52,023 nucleotides of DNA, taken from positions 1 to 52,023 of the forward strand of contig NZ_WRPA01000027.1 of NCBI RefSeq assembly GCF_009831655.1, given 5' to 3'. The notes under the pieces are model-generated. The model was given only the letters and a program-made list of their open reading frames with translations, did no database searches and was not told the origin of the DNA. The stretch comes from Shewanella insulae (GTDB lineage Bacteria > Pseudomonadota > Gammaproteobacteria > Enterobacterales > Shewanellaceae). The first letter of the stretch is position 1. Every line of letters begins with the position of its first letter. Both the position numbers and the translations under genes were made by a program. Positions 24,264-33,208 of the stretch are shown here, in pieces.

Positions 24264-24971
24264 TTAACCGGCAACAAACTGCTGCGCGTCCTGATAGGTC
24301 TGCTGTTCCACCCGCGCCAGCGCCTTAGTCTGGGCCCGATAGATATGATTAACCAAATTCAGGGTGATCAGCGCAAGCAGAATCCCCGATACCTCTGAGA
24401 CCTGAGAGACCATGTTCGCGTAAACAAATTCTTGCAGCTCCTCGGCCCGCTCCGCAAATTTATACTCGGCCTGACCTAAAATATTACTGACGATCCAAAG
24501 CAACCACCAGAGGTTCACGGTGGAACTCGAGTCACTCAGGCTCCAACGCTCGGGATCATGACTCGCCAGCCAGATCTCCTTCATCGCCTGGAAGGGCTTC
24601 CAGATGCAGAAGATGGGAATGAAGAAGTAGCCGATGGACCAGCCCGGGGTAAAGTTCATATCAGTGGCGCCCAGCTGACGCGCGTTGAAGTTCGCCCTGT
24701 ATATCCACTTGAGGATCATGACGCCCGAGACAATAAAGACCAGAGAATAAATCAGACCGACCCATAGCTGACGCATATCGTTGGCGTCACCATCGGCAAT
24801 CGCCTGCTCCTCTGAAAAATAAGCCCCAGACTGATAATCCATCAGCAGCTGATACTCAAGGTAATTGGAGCCGATGGCGATAAGCGCAACCACTATCTGG
24901 GCGTACAGCATGTAGCGCACCCAGAGGGTTAACTGCGTCGCGTCTTTAAATTTAAAGATATTCCCTGACAT
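24264..24971 (-). CDS. DUF4328 domain membrane protein
   Basis: A 235-residue protein with about four to five membrane segments. The DUF4328 signature is visible: KWIYRANFNARQLGATDMNFTPGW...YFFIPIFCIWKPFQAMKEIW and a following WWLLWIVSN segment. Function is unknown for the family. The start at ATG 24971 (MSGNIFKF) is chosen for its ribosome-binding site (AGGAAAATC) and domain start; the open frame extends upstream to 25130 only by overlapping the lipoprotein gene. It lies 64 bases after that gene and may be co-transcribed. Confidence 0.8.
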   Translation of the reverse strand: MSGNIFKFKDATQLTLWVRYMLYAQIVVALIAIGSNYLEYQLLMDYQSGAYFSEEQAIADGDANDMRQLWVGLIYSLVFIVSGVMILKWIYRANFNARQLGATDMNFTPGWSIGYFFIPIFCIWKPFQAMKEIWLASHDPERWSLSDSSSTVNLWWLLWIVSNILGQAEYKFAERAEELQEFVYANMVSQVSEVSGILLALITLNLVNHIYRAQTKALARVEQQTYQDAQQFVAG

Positions 24972-25035
24972 TTTGATTTTCCTATTTTTTTCACGCATTA
25001 TCCGTTTACTAAAGAGCTCATTGTAAGGCACCCGC

Positions 25036-25443
25036 TCAAGGCGTCGTGCGATGCACCAGGCTTGAGGCCGCTTCATCCTCAGGGACACACTTGAAATGCA
25101 CCTCCCCTTCCTGCATATGTTTAGTTTCATATTCTGATTCGGTGCGGCTCACGCCCAAGACAGATACAGAGGAAGATTTCTTGGTTTGGTCGATGGCTTC
25201 ACCCGTCATCTCGATATTTTCAGAGATGATGTCGTAACTCAGTCCCTTTTCACTACATATCTTATTCATGAATCCTTTAGAGGTTTTCACCACCTGTGTC
25301 TTACTGGGGTGGGCAACAAACACCTTATAAGTACCATCAGCTAGCTCGATCACCTCGGGCATAGGTGGGATACCGTTAAGAGAGACCTGGCAGCCGCCAA
25401 GGCCGAGTAGAAACAGCAAACTCACCTTGCTCAATCTAGGCAT
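25036..25443 (-). CDS. Putative lipoprotein of unknown function
   Basis: A 135-residue protein with a lipoprotein signal: a basic start, hydrophobic core and lipobox LGGC (C18). The mature part is small and mostly polar, with two further cysteines (near 63 and 119) that could form a disulfide. No family is recognised. The ATG at 25443 has AAAGGA about 11 bases upstream, somewhat long spacing. It is first in the leftward pair with the DUF4328 gene. Confidence 0.65.
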   Translation of the reverse strand: MPRLSKVSLLFLLGLGGCQVSLNGIPPMPEVIELADGTYKVFVAHPSKTQVVKTSKGFMNKICSEKGLSYDIISENIEMTGEAIDQTKKSSSVSVLGVSRTESEYETKHMQEGEVHFKCVPEDEAASSLVHRTTP

Positions 25444-25814
25444 ATCTAATTAATCCTTTAATTTTTAGCGAAATACATTAGGCAATGTAGGTAAATCTAG
25501 ACTGCTGAAGGTGTGTGATTGCTAGGAGAGATCCCAGGTGCCTTCCATGAATTGACCCATTCCCTGCTCGCTCCGGCCAAGACAATGAGCCCGTGACCAA
25601 AGCGATCCCTCCAAGCTATCACACTCATAGTTCTCTGCAAAGACGCCTCTGCTAAGCCTTGGCAACTAAAGCCTAACCTTGAGCAGGCTAACCCACTTCC
25701 CCCGCCTTTTTAGATACCTAGGTCATATAAACACCACTAAAACGAGACTTGTTACTTGCTGGTAACAGGATCGAGGATTACCATAAGACAATCTCTATTT
25801 GTCGAGGCGAAGGC
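25444..25814. promoter_or_regulatory. Divergent promoter region, lipoprotein / HlyD
   Basis: A 370-base non-coding stretch between oppositely directed genes. It should contain both promoters. I see no small open frame with a good ribosome-binding site, no RNA gene and no strong operator palindrome. The HlyD frame is open back to 25749, but its ribosome-binding site and protein logic favour 25815. Confidence 0.4.
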
Positions 25815-26879
25815 ATGTCTGCTGCGGAACAATCATCACGGAAAATGAGTTTTTACATCATAGGCTTAATCTTAGTCGTCTGGCTCTATAGCCTGTGGGC
25901 CGACAGGGTAACGCCCATGACGAGCGATGCCAGGGTATATGCCTATCTGGTGCGGGTGGCCTCCGAGGTCGCAGGTAATATCACAGAGGTGAACGTCAGA
26001 GATAACCAGATCGTCGAGGCGGGCGAGCCCCTGTTTCAGATCGATCCACGAAACTATCAGCTAGCCCTGCAGAGCGCCCAGGCTAACCTGTCACTGGCGG
26101 GCCAGAATATTGGTGCCAGCACGGCGGCGGTAGAGGTGGCCCAGGCCAAGGTGGTGGATGCCATCGCGGCGCGCAACAACGCTAAGGAGCAAGCCGCGCG
26201 CGTAAGCGAGCTGGCCGGACAGGGCGTACTCAGCCAGGCAGAGCTGGATAACGCCATCGAAGCAAGAGACAGGACCCAGGCGAATCTGGAGGCGGCTGAG
26301 GCCTCACTGGTGCAAGCCAGACAGGCCCTGGGCCCGGCGGGTCAGGATAATCCGCAGATCCTCGCGGCCATGGCAAACCTGGAGAAGGCTCAGCTTGATC
26401 TGCAAAAGACCCAGGTCAAGGCACCTTCTAAGGGGGTGGTCACCAACCTTCAGCTGACCCTGGGACAGCGCGCCAACGTCGGCTCCCCCATGTTGACCTT
26501 TATCGACCCAAGGGGCGTGTGGATCTCGGCCCTGGTCAGAGAAAACTCGCTGGAACATATCAAGGTGGGCAACAAGGTAGAGATAGTCCTCGACGCCCTG
26601 CCGGGCAGGGTGCTGGAAGGCAAGGTCGACAGCATAGGCTGGGGCACGGGCGGCAGTAACAATATCGACCAGAATACCGGGTTTCTTACCGCAGACAGCA
26701 ATGGCATCAAGGCCCAGCGCTACCCGGTCAACATAGTCTTCACCGGCACCAAGCCCCCAGGCAATATTCGCTACGGTTCTCAGGCCACAGTGGCCTTCTA
26801 CACAGAGCAGAGCAGCATAGGCGAGTTCCTGGCCGGCATCTGGATGCAGATAGTGAGTATCTGGACCTATGTTTCATAG
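25815..26879 (+). CDS. HlyD-family membrane fusion protein
   Basis: A 354-residue periplasmic adaptor with one N-terminal membrane anchor (MSFYIIGLILVVWLYSLW). It then has a lipoyl/barrel-sandwich half (VASEVAGNITEVNVRDNQIVEAGEPLFQID), a coiled-coil hairpin of about 130 residues rich in Ala, Gln and Glu, the second lipoyl half (VKAPSKGVVTNLQLTLGQ) and a beta-barrel domain. This fits AaeA/EmrA-type adaptors. The ATG at 25815 follows GAGGCGAAGGC. It overlaps the next gene by 11 bases, so the two form one efflux unit. No outer-membrane channel gene is adjacent. The cargo is unknown. Confidence 0.85.
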   Translation: MSAAEQSSRKMSFYIIGLILVVWLYSLWADRVTPMTSDARVYAYLVRVASEVAGNITEVNVRDNQIVEAGEPLFQIDPRNYQLALQSAQANLSLAGQNIGASTAAVEVAQAKVVDAIAARNNAKEQAARVSELAGQGVLSQAELDNAIEARDRTQANLEAAEASLVQARQALGPAGQDNPQILAAMANLEKAQLDLQKTQVKAPSKGVVTNLQLTLGQRANVGSPMLTFIDPRGVWISALVRENSLEHIKVGNKVEIVLDALPGRVLEGKVDSIGWGTGGSNNIDQNTGFLTADSNGIKAQRYPVNIVFTGTKPPGNIRYGSQATVAFYTEQSSIGEFLAGIWMQIVSIWTYVS

Positions 26880-27969
26880 CCCAGCCAACCCTATCATACG
26901 CCTGGTATTCGGCCCGCTGGCGCTGCTGTTTTACCTCTGGTCACAGGCGGCGCCGCTAGCCATATTGGCCCCCATGTTCATGGTGATTTTTCTCACCCTG
27001 ATGCCTTCGCGTCCGCCCCTGAGCCTGATGCTCAAGCTGCTGCTGATCGTCCTGTTTGTCAGCATGGGGCTGGTGTTTATCGGCGGGCTCTTGCTGGACT
27101 CCCCCAGCGGCTACCTGCTGTTCTGCTGGTCGCTGCTGTTTTGGAGTTTCTATCGCAGCCACAACGACGGCAAAGATCTGCTCGCGACCCTGATGCTGAT
27201 CGTGGTGATCATCATGACCATCATGAGTAAGCAGATGCAGGCGCCCATCGAAGTGCTGCCCTGGTTGTTGATGCAATCTGCGGTGCTGGCCTTGGTGCTT
27301 ACCTATTTGAGTTTCCTGTTATTTCCCGGCGACGACCAAGACATACTGCCCGATGAGACCCAGGCCGATGGCAGCAGTGCCCATATGGGCACCATATTAT
27401 TTAAGACCACCGCCATGACCATAGTGCTCACCGCGCTGATAGGCATAGGCAGCTCCCAGAGCATACTGATTGCCATCACCATAGGCAGCATGATCAAGCT
27501 GGCGGATCCCAGGGAACATAAGAGCTTCAAGCAGAATCGGCTGATCACCACGGCTATCGGTATTCTCTTCACCTTCCCCGTGATGCTGACCTTCGCCTTC
27601 GGGCTGCCGACCTGGGTCGTGTTGGGAATGGCCATCTTCTGCGGCCTGCAACTGGCGGGCTTTGCCATCAGGCGAGCCACTCCCCTGGCCATCTATCAGC
27701 TGCTATTTACCAACTTCGTGGTGCTTGTGTATCAGATCATCACCCACATAGGATCCGATGCCCTCTATGCCCAGCTGGTGCGTCTGGTCTCTATCAGTAT
27801 CGCTATCATGATAGGCGGGCTGCTGCTCAGCCTGCTGCACCATGAGACGGGATCAACTGATGAAACGGAATTGACTGATGAGACGGGCGCGGATGATGAG
27901 AAACGCTCCGATGAGGGGCCTAGCAATGCTCCCGCAAAGGAACCTGAGGCGGCACAAGCTGGCAACTAG
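26869..27969 (+). CDS. DUF2955 membrane protein (FUSC-like efflux subunit)
   Basis: A 366-residue polytopic inner-membrane protein with two blocks of about five segments around a central cytosolic stretch, as in the FUSC/AaeB/DUF2955 group. The partner HlyD gene overlaps its start, which is characteristic of DUF2955 pairs; in AaeAB the equivalent pair exports aromatic carboxylic acids. Its C-terminal tail (about 320-366) is highly acidic and repetitive (DETELTDETGADDE). The ATG at 26869 has only a weak upstream site, consistent with translational coupling. Substrate is inferred only by analogy. Confidence 0.8.
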   Translation: MFHSPANPIIRLVFGPLALLFYLWSQAAPLAILAPMFMVIFLTLMPSRPPLSLMLKLLLIVLFVSMGLVFIGGLLLDSPSGYLLFCWSLLFWSFYRSHNDGKDLLATLMLIVVIIMTIMSKQMQAPIEVLPWLLMQSAVLALVLTYLSFLLFPGDDQDILPDETQADGSSAHMGTILFKTTAMTIVLTALIGIGSSQSILIAITIGSMIKLADPREHKSFKQNRLITTAIGILFTFPVMLTFAFGLPTWVVLGMAIFCGLQLAGFAIRRATPLAIYQLLFTNFVVLVYQIITHIGSDALYAQLVRLVSISIAIMIGGLLLSLLHHETGSTDETELTDETGADDEKRSDEGPSNAPAKEPEAAQAGN

Positions 27970-27987
27970 CCATAGGGGCTGATAAGA

Positions 27988-28013
27988 AAAAGCGCGGCCT
28001 AAGCCGCGCTTTT
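27988..28013. terminator. Bidirectional terminator after the efflux pair
   Basis: AAAAGCGCGGC (27988-27998) pairs with GCCGCGCTTTT (28003-28013) around CTAA. It lies between convergent genes and can stop both. The core is nearly identical to the terminator at 31418. Confidence 0.85.
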
Positions 28014-28045
28014 CTAAACCCATTTTGTTAAGGCATTCGCCTAGC

Positions 28046-29125
28046 TTACATATTAGACCAGGTGATGGTCTGAGCGCCTTTGTCTACCTGAGCCATGATA
28101 TCGGCATGCATTGGCGTCTTGAAATGCTTGGTGTCTTCCAGGTTAAACTTGATCTCCTTGCCACTCATCAGGCTGCGGAACCAGATATCACCATTATCCA
28201 GGTTGTACTGCATGCTGAAGAAGCTTGGGTAGTCTTCGCCCGTCTTAGGGTCCTGCACACCGAATGGCACCAGCGCCGCCGCATCGAAGGTGCCCTTCTG
28301 ACGAGCAACTGTCTCTGTGTAGCTCAGCCCTTCTAGGTCCATGTGAGTCGACATGGCTAGCAGGCGTGAGTTACGCTCCAGGCCGCCTATGCTCCAAGGC
28401 ATCTTAGTGGCAACGCTAGGATCCTTAAGGTCGAACTGCTGCATATACTCTCTGTGCTTCTCCTGCAGCGGGTCGTTAGTCTTCACGCGCAGATCCGATT
28501 CGGCATCACCCAAGTAAATCTTCTGCTCACCGCCCTTCACCAGTTGGATCAGCATGATGTTACCGTCGGCATCGACCACAGAGTAGTGCAGCGGCGCAGC
28601 GTGCTCCATACCATTTGGCGCAGAGGCCCAGGCGATTTGGAACTCACCGTTATCCAGGGCCGCTTTCACCTCGGCAGTGGTGGCATAACGCTCGGTGATG
28701 AAGCTCACTACGTCGGCGGTGTTGACCGCTGGTGCGCCATTATCTTTGTGCTGGGCCAGATAGGGCTCGCTGTCATGCTGAGATAGCGCCATCACGCTGA
28801 GTCCCTTCTCGTTAGAAGTCTGACCCGACAGGCCGCCGAAGGCGCCATGCTCTTCGATAGAGAGGGTGTGGTACTTAGTCTGCCACTTGGTCATGGCCTG
28901 CTGGTACTCGGCAACCTGACCGCGCATGGTGCGCTCGGTACCAACAGGGAAGACAGACATGTGACCGTCGAAAGGGGCTGTGCTCACCCAGTCTGCGGTA
29001 CGCATTAACATAGTGCCGTATTGGGTCTCTGTCACCAGACGAGAACAGGCTTCGGCGTTTATGGCGGCGCCCATGGTCGTGGCAAACAGGGCGGCGATAG
29101 TGGTGCTTAGTAGTACTTTTTTCAT
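28046..29125 (-). CDS. Choloylglycine hydrolase-family (linear amide C-N hydrolase)
   Basis: A 359-residue exported Ntn hydrolase. The signal peptide ends AEA, directly followed by C27-S28-R29; removal makes Cys the N-terminal nucleophile, the standard activation of this family. Further family features are the early MRTADW segment and the later SIGGLERNSRLLAM. Relatives cleave linear amides such as conjugated bile salts, penicillin V or N-acyl homoserine lactones; for this periplasmic marine form the substrate is not fixed. The ATG at 29125 has GGAG about 12 bases upstream. It is divergent from the LysR regulator, which probably controls it. Confidence 0.85.
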   Translation of the reverse strand: MKKVLLSTTIAALFATTMGAAINAEACSRLVTETQYGTMLMRTADWVSTAPFDGHMSVFPVGTERTMRGQVAEYQQAMTKWQTKYHTLSIEEHGAFGGLSGQTSNEKGLSVMALSQHDSEPYLAQHKDNGAPAVNTADVVSFITERYATTAEVKAALDNGEFQIAWASAPNGMEHAAPLHYSVVDADGNIMLIQLVKGGEQKIYLGDAESDLRVKTNDPLQEKHREYMQQFDLKDPSVATKMPWSIGGLERNSRLLAMSTHMDLEGLSYTETVARQKGTFDAAALVPFGVQDPKTGEDYPSFFSMQYNLDNGDIWFRSLMSGKEIKFNLEDTKHFKTPMHADIMAQVDKGAQTITWSNM

Positions 29126-29234
29126 GGTAACAATCTCCGTAACTGAGGATGTTGATTCGTTGACGGGTTAATCGTACCAAAGGCGAAAAAAGTGCTACCC
29201 TAAGAACTATCAACCTAAAGTTAAAGGTTCGCCG

Positions 29235-30107
29235 ATGATCATCACCACAGAGAGATTGCAATACCTGGTTTCCGTAGCCCAGCATGGCAGCTTTTCCAGC
29301 GCCGCCAAGGAGTTAGGGGTCAGTGTCGCCGCAGTCAACAAGGCGATACAACATCTGGAGTTTGATCTTGAGCTGACCCTGTTCGAGCGCCATGGCGGTA
29401 AGAAGCCACAGCTCACCCAGGAGGGCAAACGCCTCTATGTGAAGGCGCTGGAGATACTGCCCAAGCTTATCGCCATGGAACGTCAGGCGCAGATGATGAG
29501 CGAAGGGATAGAGAGCCAGCTCTCTATCTGCCTGCATCCCTATACCTGTTACCCCGAATACACCCGGCTCATCGGCGAGCTGGCGGCGCGCTACCCAGAT
29601 CTGGAAATCAACATAGTCGAGGCGGAAACCCTGGAATGGCAAAATCTGCAGTGCGATATCATTATTGCGCCTAATCGCCTGGTGAATCTCAGGGGCGTCA
29701 ACATACAATCCATCAACAGCATTAAATGGCTGCTGGTGAGCGCGCCCCAACATCCGCTGGCGCAGCTAAGGAGTGCCCCCGAACTGGAAGACTTCGATCA
29801 CCATCACCAGCTGATGCCACCTGCGGGTAATATCATACTCCCCCATTACCTGGAGGTGATGCGCTACTCCAGCAAGCTGGTGACCGTCGAGCGCTTCTAC
29901 CAACTGCGGGAGCTACTGTTGGCGGGCTGTGGTTTTGCCATGTATCCACAGGCGCTCGCTAGGCCGCTTATCGAGGAGGGTAAGCTTAAGGATCTGAACT
30001 TCGATTATGGTAAGCAGGGCAATCACTGGCCCATAGATCTCATCTGGCAGGAGGGGCTGGGCCAGGCGGGCAACTGGTTTATCGAGCAGTTAATCGACGA
30101 GGAGTGA
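29235..30107 (+). CDS. LysR-type transcriptional regulator
   Basis: A 290-residue regulator. The N-terminal winged helix (about 4-62) reads LQYLVSVAQHGSFSSAAKELGVSVAAVNKAIQHLE...LFER, the classical LysR signature. A linker helix and a periplasmic-binding-protein-like effector domain follow (about 90-290). It starts 109 bases from the divergent amidase gene; LysR proteins commonly control such divergent neighbours, so that gene is the likely target. The ATG at 29235 has AAAGG upstream. The effector is unknown. Confidence 0.88.
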   Translation: MIITTERLQYLVSVAQHGSFSSAAKELGVSVAAVNKAIQHLEFDLELTLFERHGGKKPQLTQEGKRLYVKALEILPKLIAMERQAQMMSEGIESQLSICLHPYTCYPEYTRLIGELAARYPDLEINIVEAETLEWQNLQCDIIIAPNRLVNLRGVNIQSINSIKWLLVSAPQHPLAQLRSAPELEDFDHHHQLMPPAGNIILPHYLEVMRYSSKLVTVERFYQLRELLLAGCGFAMYPQALARPLIEEGKLKDLNFDYGKQGNHWPIDLIWQEGLGQAGNWFIEQLIDEE

Positions 30108-30161
30108 TCAACTCTAACCTTGTCTTGCGGCGCTTAAACTCCTGCGGGTGCTGGCACAGGC

Positions 30162-30686
30162 CTAGCGGCGAATGAAGTCCAACAGGTGTGACAGGGCAAA
30201 CAGGGCGTGGATCACCATGAAGACAATGAAACCGTGGGCCAGGCTGTGATGATAGCTTCGCCAATCAAGCGCCTCGCTGCTGCCCTGGGTCAGAAACCAC
30301 ATCAGGCCGGTAACGGATACCGCCACAAACAGCAGCATGCCAATTCCCTCGACCACGCTAAACAGGCCGCGGCCACCGGCCAGGGGCAACTTGCCGCGCA
30401 TCAGGCCGCACACGTCGTTACTCAGCTGGGTAAAGTCGCCTACCAGATAGGGGAAGTATTGCCGCCACTGGCCGCGCATCATGTTGGTCACCAACATGGT
30501 GACAGAGAAGATCCCCGCCAGCAGCCCCAGATAGACGTGCAGGATATCCCACACCGAGGCGTTGGCCCGCAGCGCTCGCCCCATCATGAGCCAACCGCTG
30601 GTGCTTACCAGAAACAGGGTCAACAGGATGACAAACAGATGCTGATAGGTCTCCAGCACCTCGCGCAGCTTGGTCAGTGTCTTCAA
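30162..30686 (-). CDS. Cytochrome b561/Ni-hydrogenase-type membrane protein
   Basis: A 174-residue inner-membrane protein with four hydrophobic segments. Histidines near 16, 50, 147-151 and 160 lie in or beside the helices (YQHLF, ILHVYLG, YHHSLAHG, VIHALF), as expected for b-type haem ligation. The start is TTG at 30686, supported by GGGGAG at 6 bases. It lies 57 bases after hemG and is probably in the same leftward transcript. It may pass electrons to or from the quinone pool; a role with HemG is inferred from proximity. Confidence 0.75.
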   Translation of the reverse strand: MKTLTKLREVLETYQHLFVILLTLFLVSTSGWLMMGRALRANASVWDILHVYLGLLAGIFSVTMLVTNMMRGQWRQYFPYLVGDFTQLSNDVCGLMRGKLPLAGGRGLFSVVEGIGMLLFVAVSVTGLMWFLTQGSSEALDWRSYHHSLAHGFIVFMVIHALFALSHLLDFIRR

Positions 30687-30743
30687 CTCGCTCTCCCCTC
30701 GATATGACTCACGCTTAGTTTACCCATACGCCTTCAGGCCATA

Positions 30744-31265
30744 CTAGAGCGCGGCGACCTGCCGGGCATAGTGTTTCACCTTATCCCAGTCGGTGTACTC
30801 GACCTTGGTATCCGGCGCCGTCGGCCCCTTAGTGATCCACATGATGAAACGTATGATGTTGCGATCCAGGGCATTATACCCCTGATAATCCAGGTTACCG
30901 CCGAACACCGCCAAGAGCTTAGGCTGCCAGGGCGACTTGGCCAGAAATGCCTGCATGTATGGGTTGGTCTCTGGGGTATTCTTGGCGGGCTTACGCGCCA
31001 CCAGGCTCACCGAAAAGAAGGTGCTGGCCTTCTCCTGTAGCACCTTGATGTTCTCGCGAATGAAGTCATACACCCTGGGATTGTGCTTGCCATGACGAAT
31101 GCTGGCGCCCAGGACTATCTTGTCGAACCCTTCCAGGGCTGGCGGGTTATCTATGCTGGCACAGGTGACGCTATGTTCCAGCGCCTCGAGCTCGCGCTGC
31201 ATAAAATCGCACAGCTTACGGGTCTGCCCATGCACACTGGAATAGATGATTAATATTTTGCTCAC
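30744..31265 (-). CDS. hemG: Menaquinone-dependent protoporphyrinogen IX dehydrogenase
   Basis: A 173-residue flavodoxin-fold protein, HemG type. The FMN-phosphate loop IIYSSVHGQTRK (6-17) and the long-chain insert with IDNPPALEGFDKIVLGASIRHGKHN match E. coli HemG, as does the C-terminal IRFIMWITKGPT stretch. It oxidises protoporphyrinogen IX to protoporphyrin IX on the inner face of the membrane, passing electrons to quinone. The start is GTG at 31265, preceded by AGGGGCC. It is followed by the cytochrome b-like gene. Confidence 0.92.
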   Translation of the reverse strand: MSKILIIYSSVHGQTRKLCDFMQRELEALEHSVTCASIDNPPALEGFDKIVLGASIRHGKHNPRVYDFIRENIKVLQEKASTFFSVSLVARKPAKNTPETNPYMQAFLAKSPWQPKLLAVFGGNLDYQGYNALDRNIIRFIMWITKGPTAPDTKVEYTDWDKVKHYARQVAAL

Positions 31266-31415
31266 GAAGGCCCCTAAGTCGACTTAACTCTTGCTATAGC
31301 ACCATGATAGGGGAAATCGGGCAATATTTAATTGAAACAGATCACGAGGACTGAGGGCAAAATCCGGCTTAAGTTTACCGAGGTCACAAATTGCCTTCTG
31401 GATACATTTTGTCAT

Positions 31416-31442
31416 AAAAAAGCGCGGCCTAGGCCGCGCTCT
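31416..31442 (-). terminator. Terminator of the di-haem oxidoreductase gene
   Basis: Perfect palindrome AGCGCGGCCT/AGGCCGCGCT (31421-31440). Read leftward it runs into a six-base T-run, ending the 31463-33094 transcript before hemG. Confidence 0.8.
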
Positions 31443-31462
31443 TCATCGCCTTTCTTGCTCCC

Positions 31463-33094
31463 TTAGAGGGACATCACGAAGGCCAGCAGTTGCGCCCGCT
31501 CCTCTTGGGTCAGGGCCATGAACTTATCGGTACTGGCCTGGGCCTCGCCGCCATGCCAGAGAATCGCCTCCTCCACGCTCGCCGCACGGCCATCGTGCAA
31601 AAAGCCCGCCTGGGGATTGACCGTCTGAGTCAGGCCTATGCCCCAAAGCGGCCGGGTGCGCCATTCGCTGCCACTGGCCAGGAAGTCGGGACGAGCGTCA
31701 CTCAGGTCTTCGCCCATGTCATGAAGCAACATATCTGTGAAAGGATAGATGGTCTGTCCCTTGAGGGCATCTATCATGGGCAGGCCGCCGATCTCACCGC
31801 TGCTCTTGGTGACAAACTTGGGCTGGTGACAGCCGCTGCAGTTGACCTGCTCGAACAGACGCGCGCCTTCCTTCACCTTGGCATCATCCACCTGACGTCT
31901 TGCGGGCACCGCCAGGGTCTCGGCGTAGAAGACCACGTCGTCGCTGAACTCGGCGCTCGCCTCCGGCTCACCGTCGACACCGCTGCCGGTATCGACGAAC
32001 CCGGTGCGGGTCAGGTAGCTGTCATGCATGCTGGTGCCCGCTATGCTCTCCTGGGGAAACAGAGGGTTAGTGATCCCTATGTCACCGCGCAGCGCGCCCA
32101 ACGACTGCACCCGCACGCTTGGGGTATTGGCCTTCCAGCCGAAACGTCCCAGGGAGACGGGATGGCTGTCGCCGCGCTGCGCCTTAACGGCATCGAACAC
32201 ATAGTTTGCCCGCCCCGAGATACCATCGCCGTCGCTGTCGGCCTCATCCTCCAGCGCCAGAATGCTCGCCTCGGGGATCGCCTCCAGCAGCCCAAGACCA
32301 AACACCGGCATGCCGTTGCGCCAACCCATCAAGACATCGCTCTGCAAAAGCTCAGAGGTGACGTTGCTGCTGTTGAGGCTCTCTCCCGGCGCATCGAAAG
32401 GATTTTCCACCGCAAACAACGGCCTTTTCAGCGTCACCTCGGTGCCGTCGGGATAGGTCACCGTCTTTAGCTCATAGGAGAGGTAGACATCCGCTTGGCC
32501 GCCGAACAGGTTCTGCTGCCAGTCTTCCCTGGCCTTAAGCACCCCGCGATGAAACAGCTGAGTGCCAAAATTTGGCACAGGGGTAGGCGCGCAGTAATTG
32601 TTCTCTGCCGTCCCCTCAAGGCAGGGCTGGTCCGGCGCCTTGCTGATACGCAGGAAGATCCCCGCCTCGGAGCCGAGCTTAATGCGATCTTGACCGGCAG
32701 GCACTATCGGCGTCGAGTTACGACCGTCGCGCTGATGGCAGGAGTTACAGTCGGCGTTGTTGAACACGGGCCCCAGGCCATCGAGCTCGGGATGCTCCTC
32801 GTTTGGCGCCGTGGTAAAGGCGGTCTCAAAGTTCAGATCGCCGCTAAGGTGCTGAGCAAGCTGCGCCTGGTCGAGGTTTACTGCCGGGGTGGAGTAGCCG
32901 TGGCCCGAACTCGAGGCATCGAAGGTGGTTGTATCACCGCCCAATGCCGTCACCTGGGTATAGTCCGGATACGCCTTCTCGGGTTCTGGCACTGCTATCT
33001 CATCTCCCGAGCCGCCACAGCCGCTTAGCACCAATGTCTGTGCCAGGGTCAGGGCCGCCAGCAGGGCGGATGGTTTGATTAAGCAATTCATCAT
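31463..33094 (-). CDS. Di-haem oxidoreductase (DUF1111) family lipoprotein
   Basis: A protein of about 543 residues with a lipoprotein-like leader (LVLSGC, C26). Two c-type haem motifs are seen: CNSCHQRDGR (about 116-125) and CSGCHQPKF (near 420). The conserved FNNADCNSCH and the long mid-region with GRFGWKANTPSV are typical of the DUF1111 'thiol oxidoreductase' group, related to MauG-like peroxidases. These proteins occur with imelysins in iron-regulated loci. Start choice is uncertain: GTG 33103 and ATGs at 33094/33091 are all possible and none has a strong ribosome-binding site. It follows the imelysin gene past a hairpin terminator. Confidence 0.85.
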   Translation of the reverse strand: MMNCLIKPSALLAALTLAQTLVLSGCGGSGDEIAVPEPEKAYPDYTQVTALGGDTTTFDASSSGHGYSTPAVNLDQAQLAQHLSGDLNFETAFTTAPNEEHPELDGLGPVFNNADCNSCHQRDGRNSTPIVPAGQDRIKLGSEAGIFLRISKAPDQPCLEGTAENNYCAPTPVPNFGTQLFHRGVLKAREDWQQNLFGGQADVYLSYELKTVTYPDGTEVTLKRPLFAVENPFDAPGESLNSSNVTSELLQSDVLMGWRNGMPVFGLGLLEAIPEASILALEDEADSDGDGISGRANYVFDAVKAQRGDSHPVSLGRFGWKANTPSVRVQSLGALRGDIGITNPLFPQESIAGTSMHDSYLTRTGFVDTGSGVDGEPEASAEFSDDVVFYAETLAVPARRQVDDAKVKEGARLFEQVNCSGCHQPKFVTKSSGEIGGLPMIDALKGQTIYPFTDMLLHDMGEDLSDARPDFLASGSEWRTRPLWGIGLTQTVNPQAGFLHDGRAASVEEAILWHGGEAQASTDKFMALTQEERAQLLAFVMSL

Positions 33095-33118
33095 CTTTTT
33101 CACACTTTATTGCAGTCG

Positions 33119-33146
33119 GGCTAAATGGGCCTTTTGCCATTTAGCC
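33119..33146. promoter_or_regulatory. Leader hairpin just upstream of the di-haem gene
   Basis: GGCTAAATGG (33119-33128) pairs perfectly with CCATTTAGCC (33137-33146). It lies 15-25 bases upstream of the di-haem gene start and immediately after the imelysin terminator, so it may affect translation or protect the processed message. Confidence 0.5.
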
Positions 33147-33173
33147 TTTGTTTTTATGAGGTTATATAGGCAA

Positions 33174-33197
33174 GAAAAAGAGAGCCTGGGCTCTCTT
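33174..33197 (-). terminator. Terminator of the imelysin gene
   Basis: AAGAGAGCC (33178-33186) and GGCTCTCTT (33189-33197) with a two-base loop centre. Read leftward, it continues into TTTTC. It should at least partly separate imelysin from the di-haem gene. Confidence 0.7.
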
Positions 33198-33208
33198 CTT
33201 GACTGGCC

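Noticed and set aside
31490..32470. 326-codon rightward frame inside the di-haem gene
   Set aside because: It is an antisense shadow of a gene with clear haem motifs and has no domain of its own.
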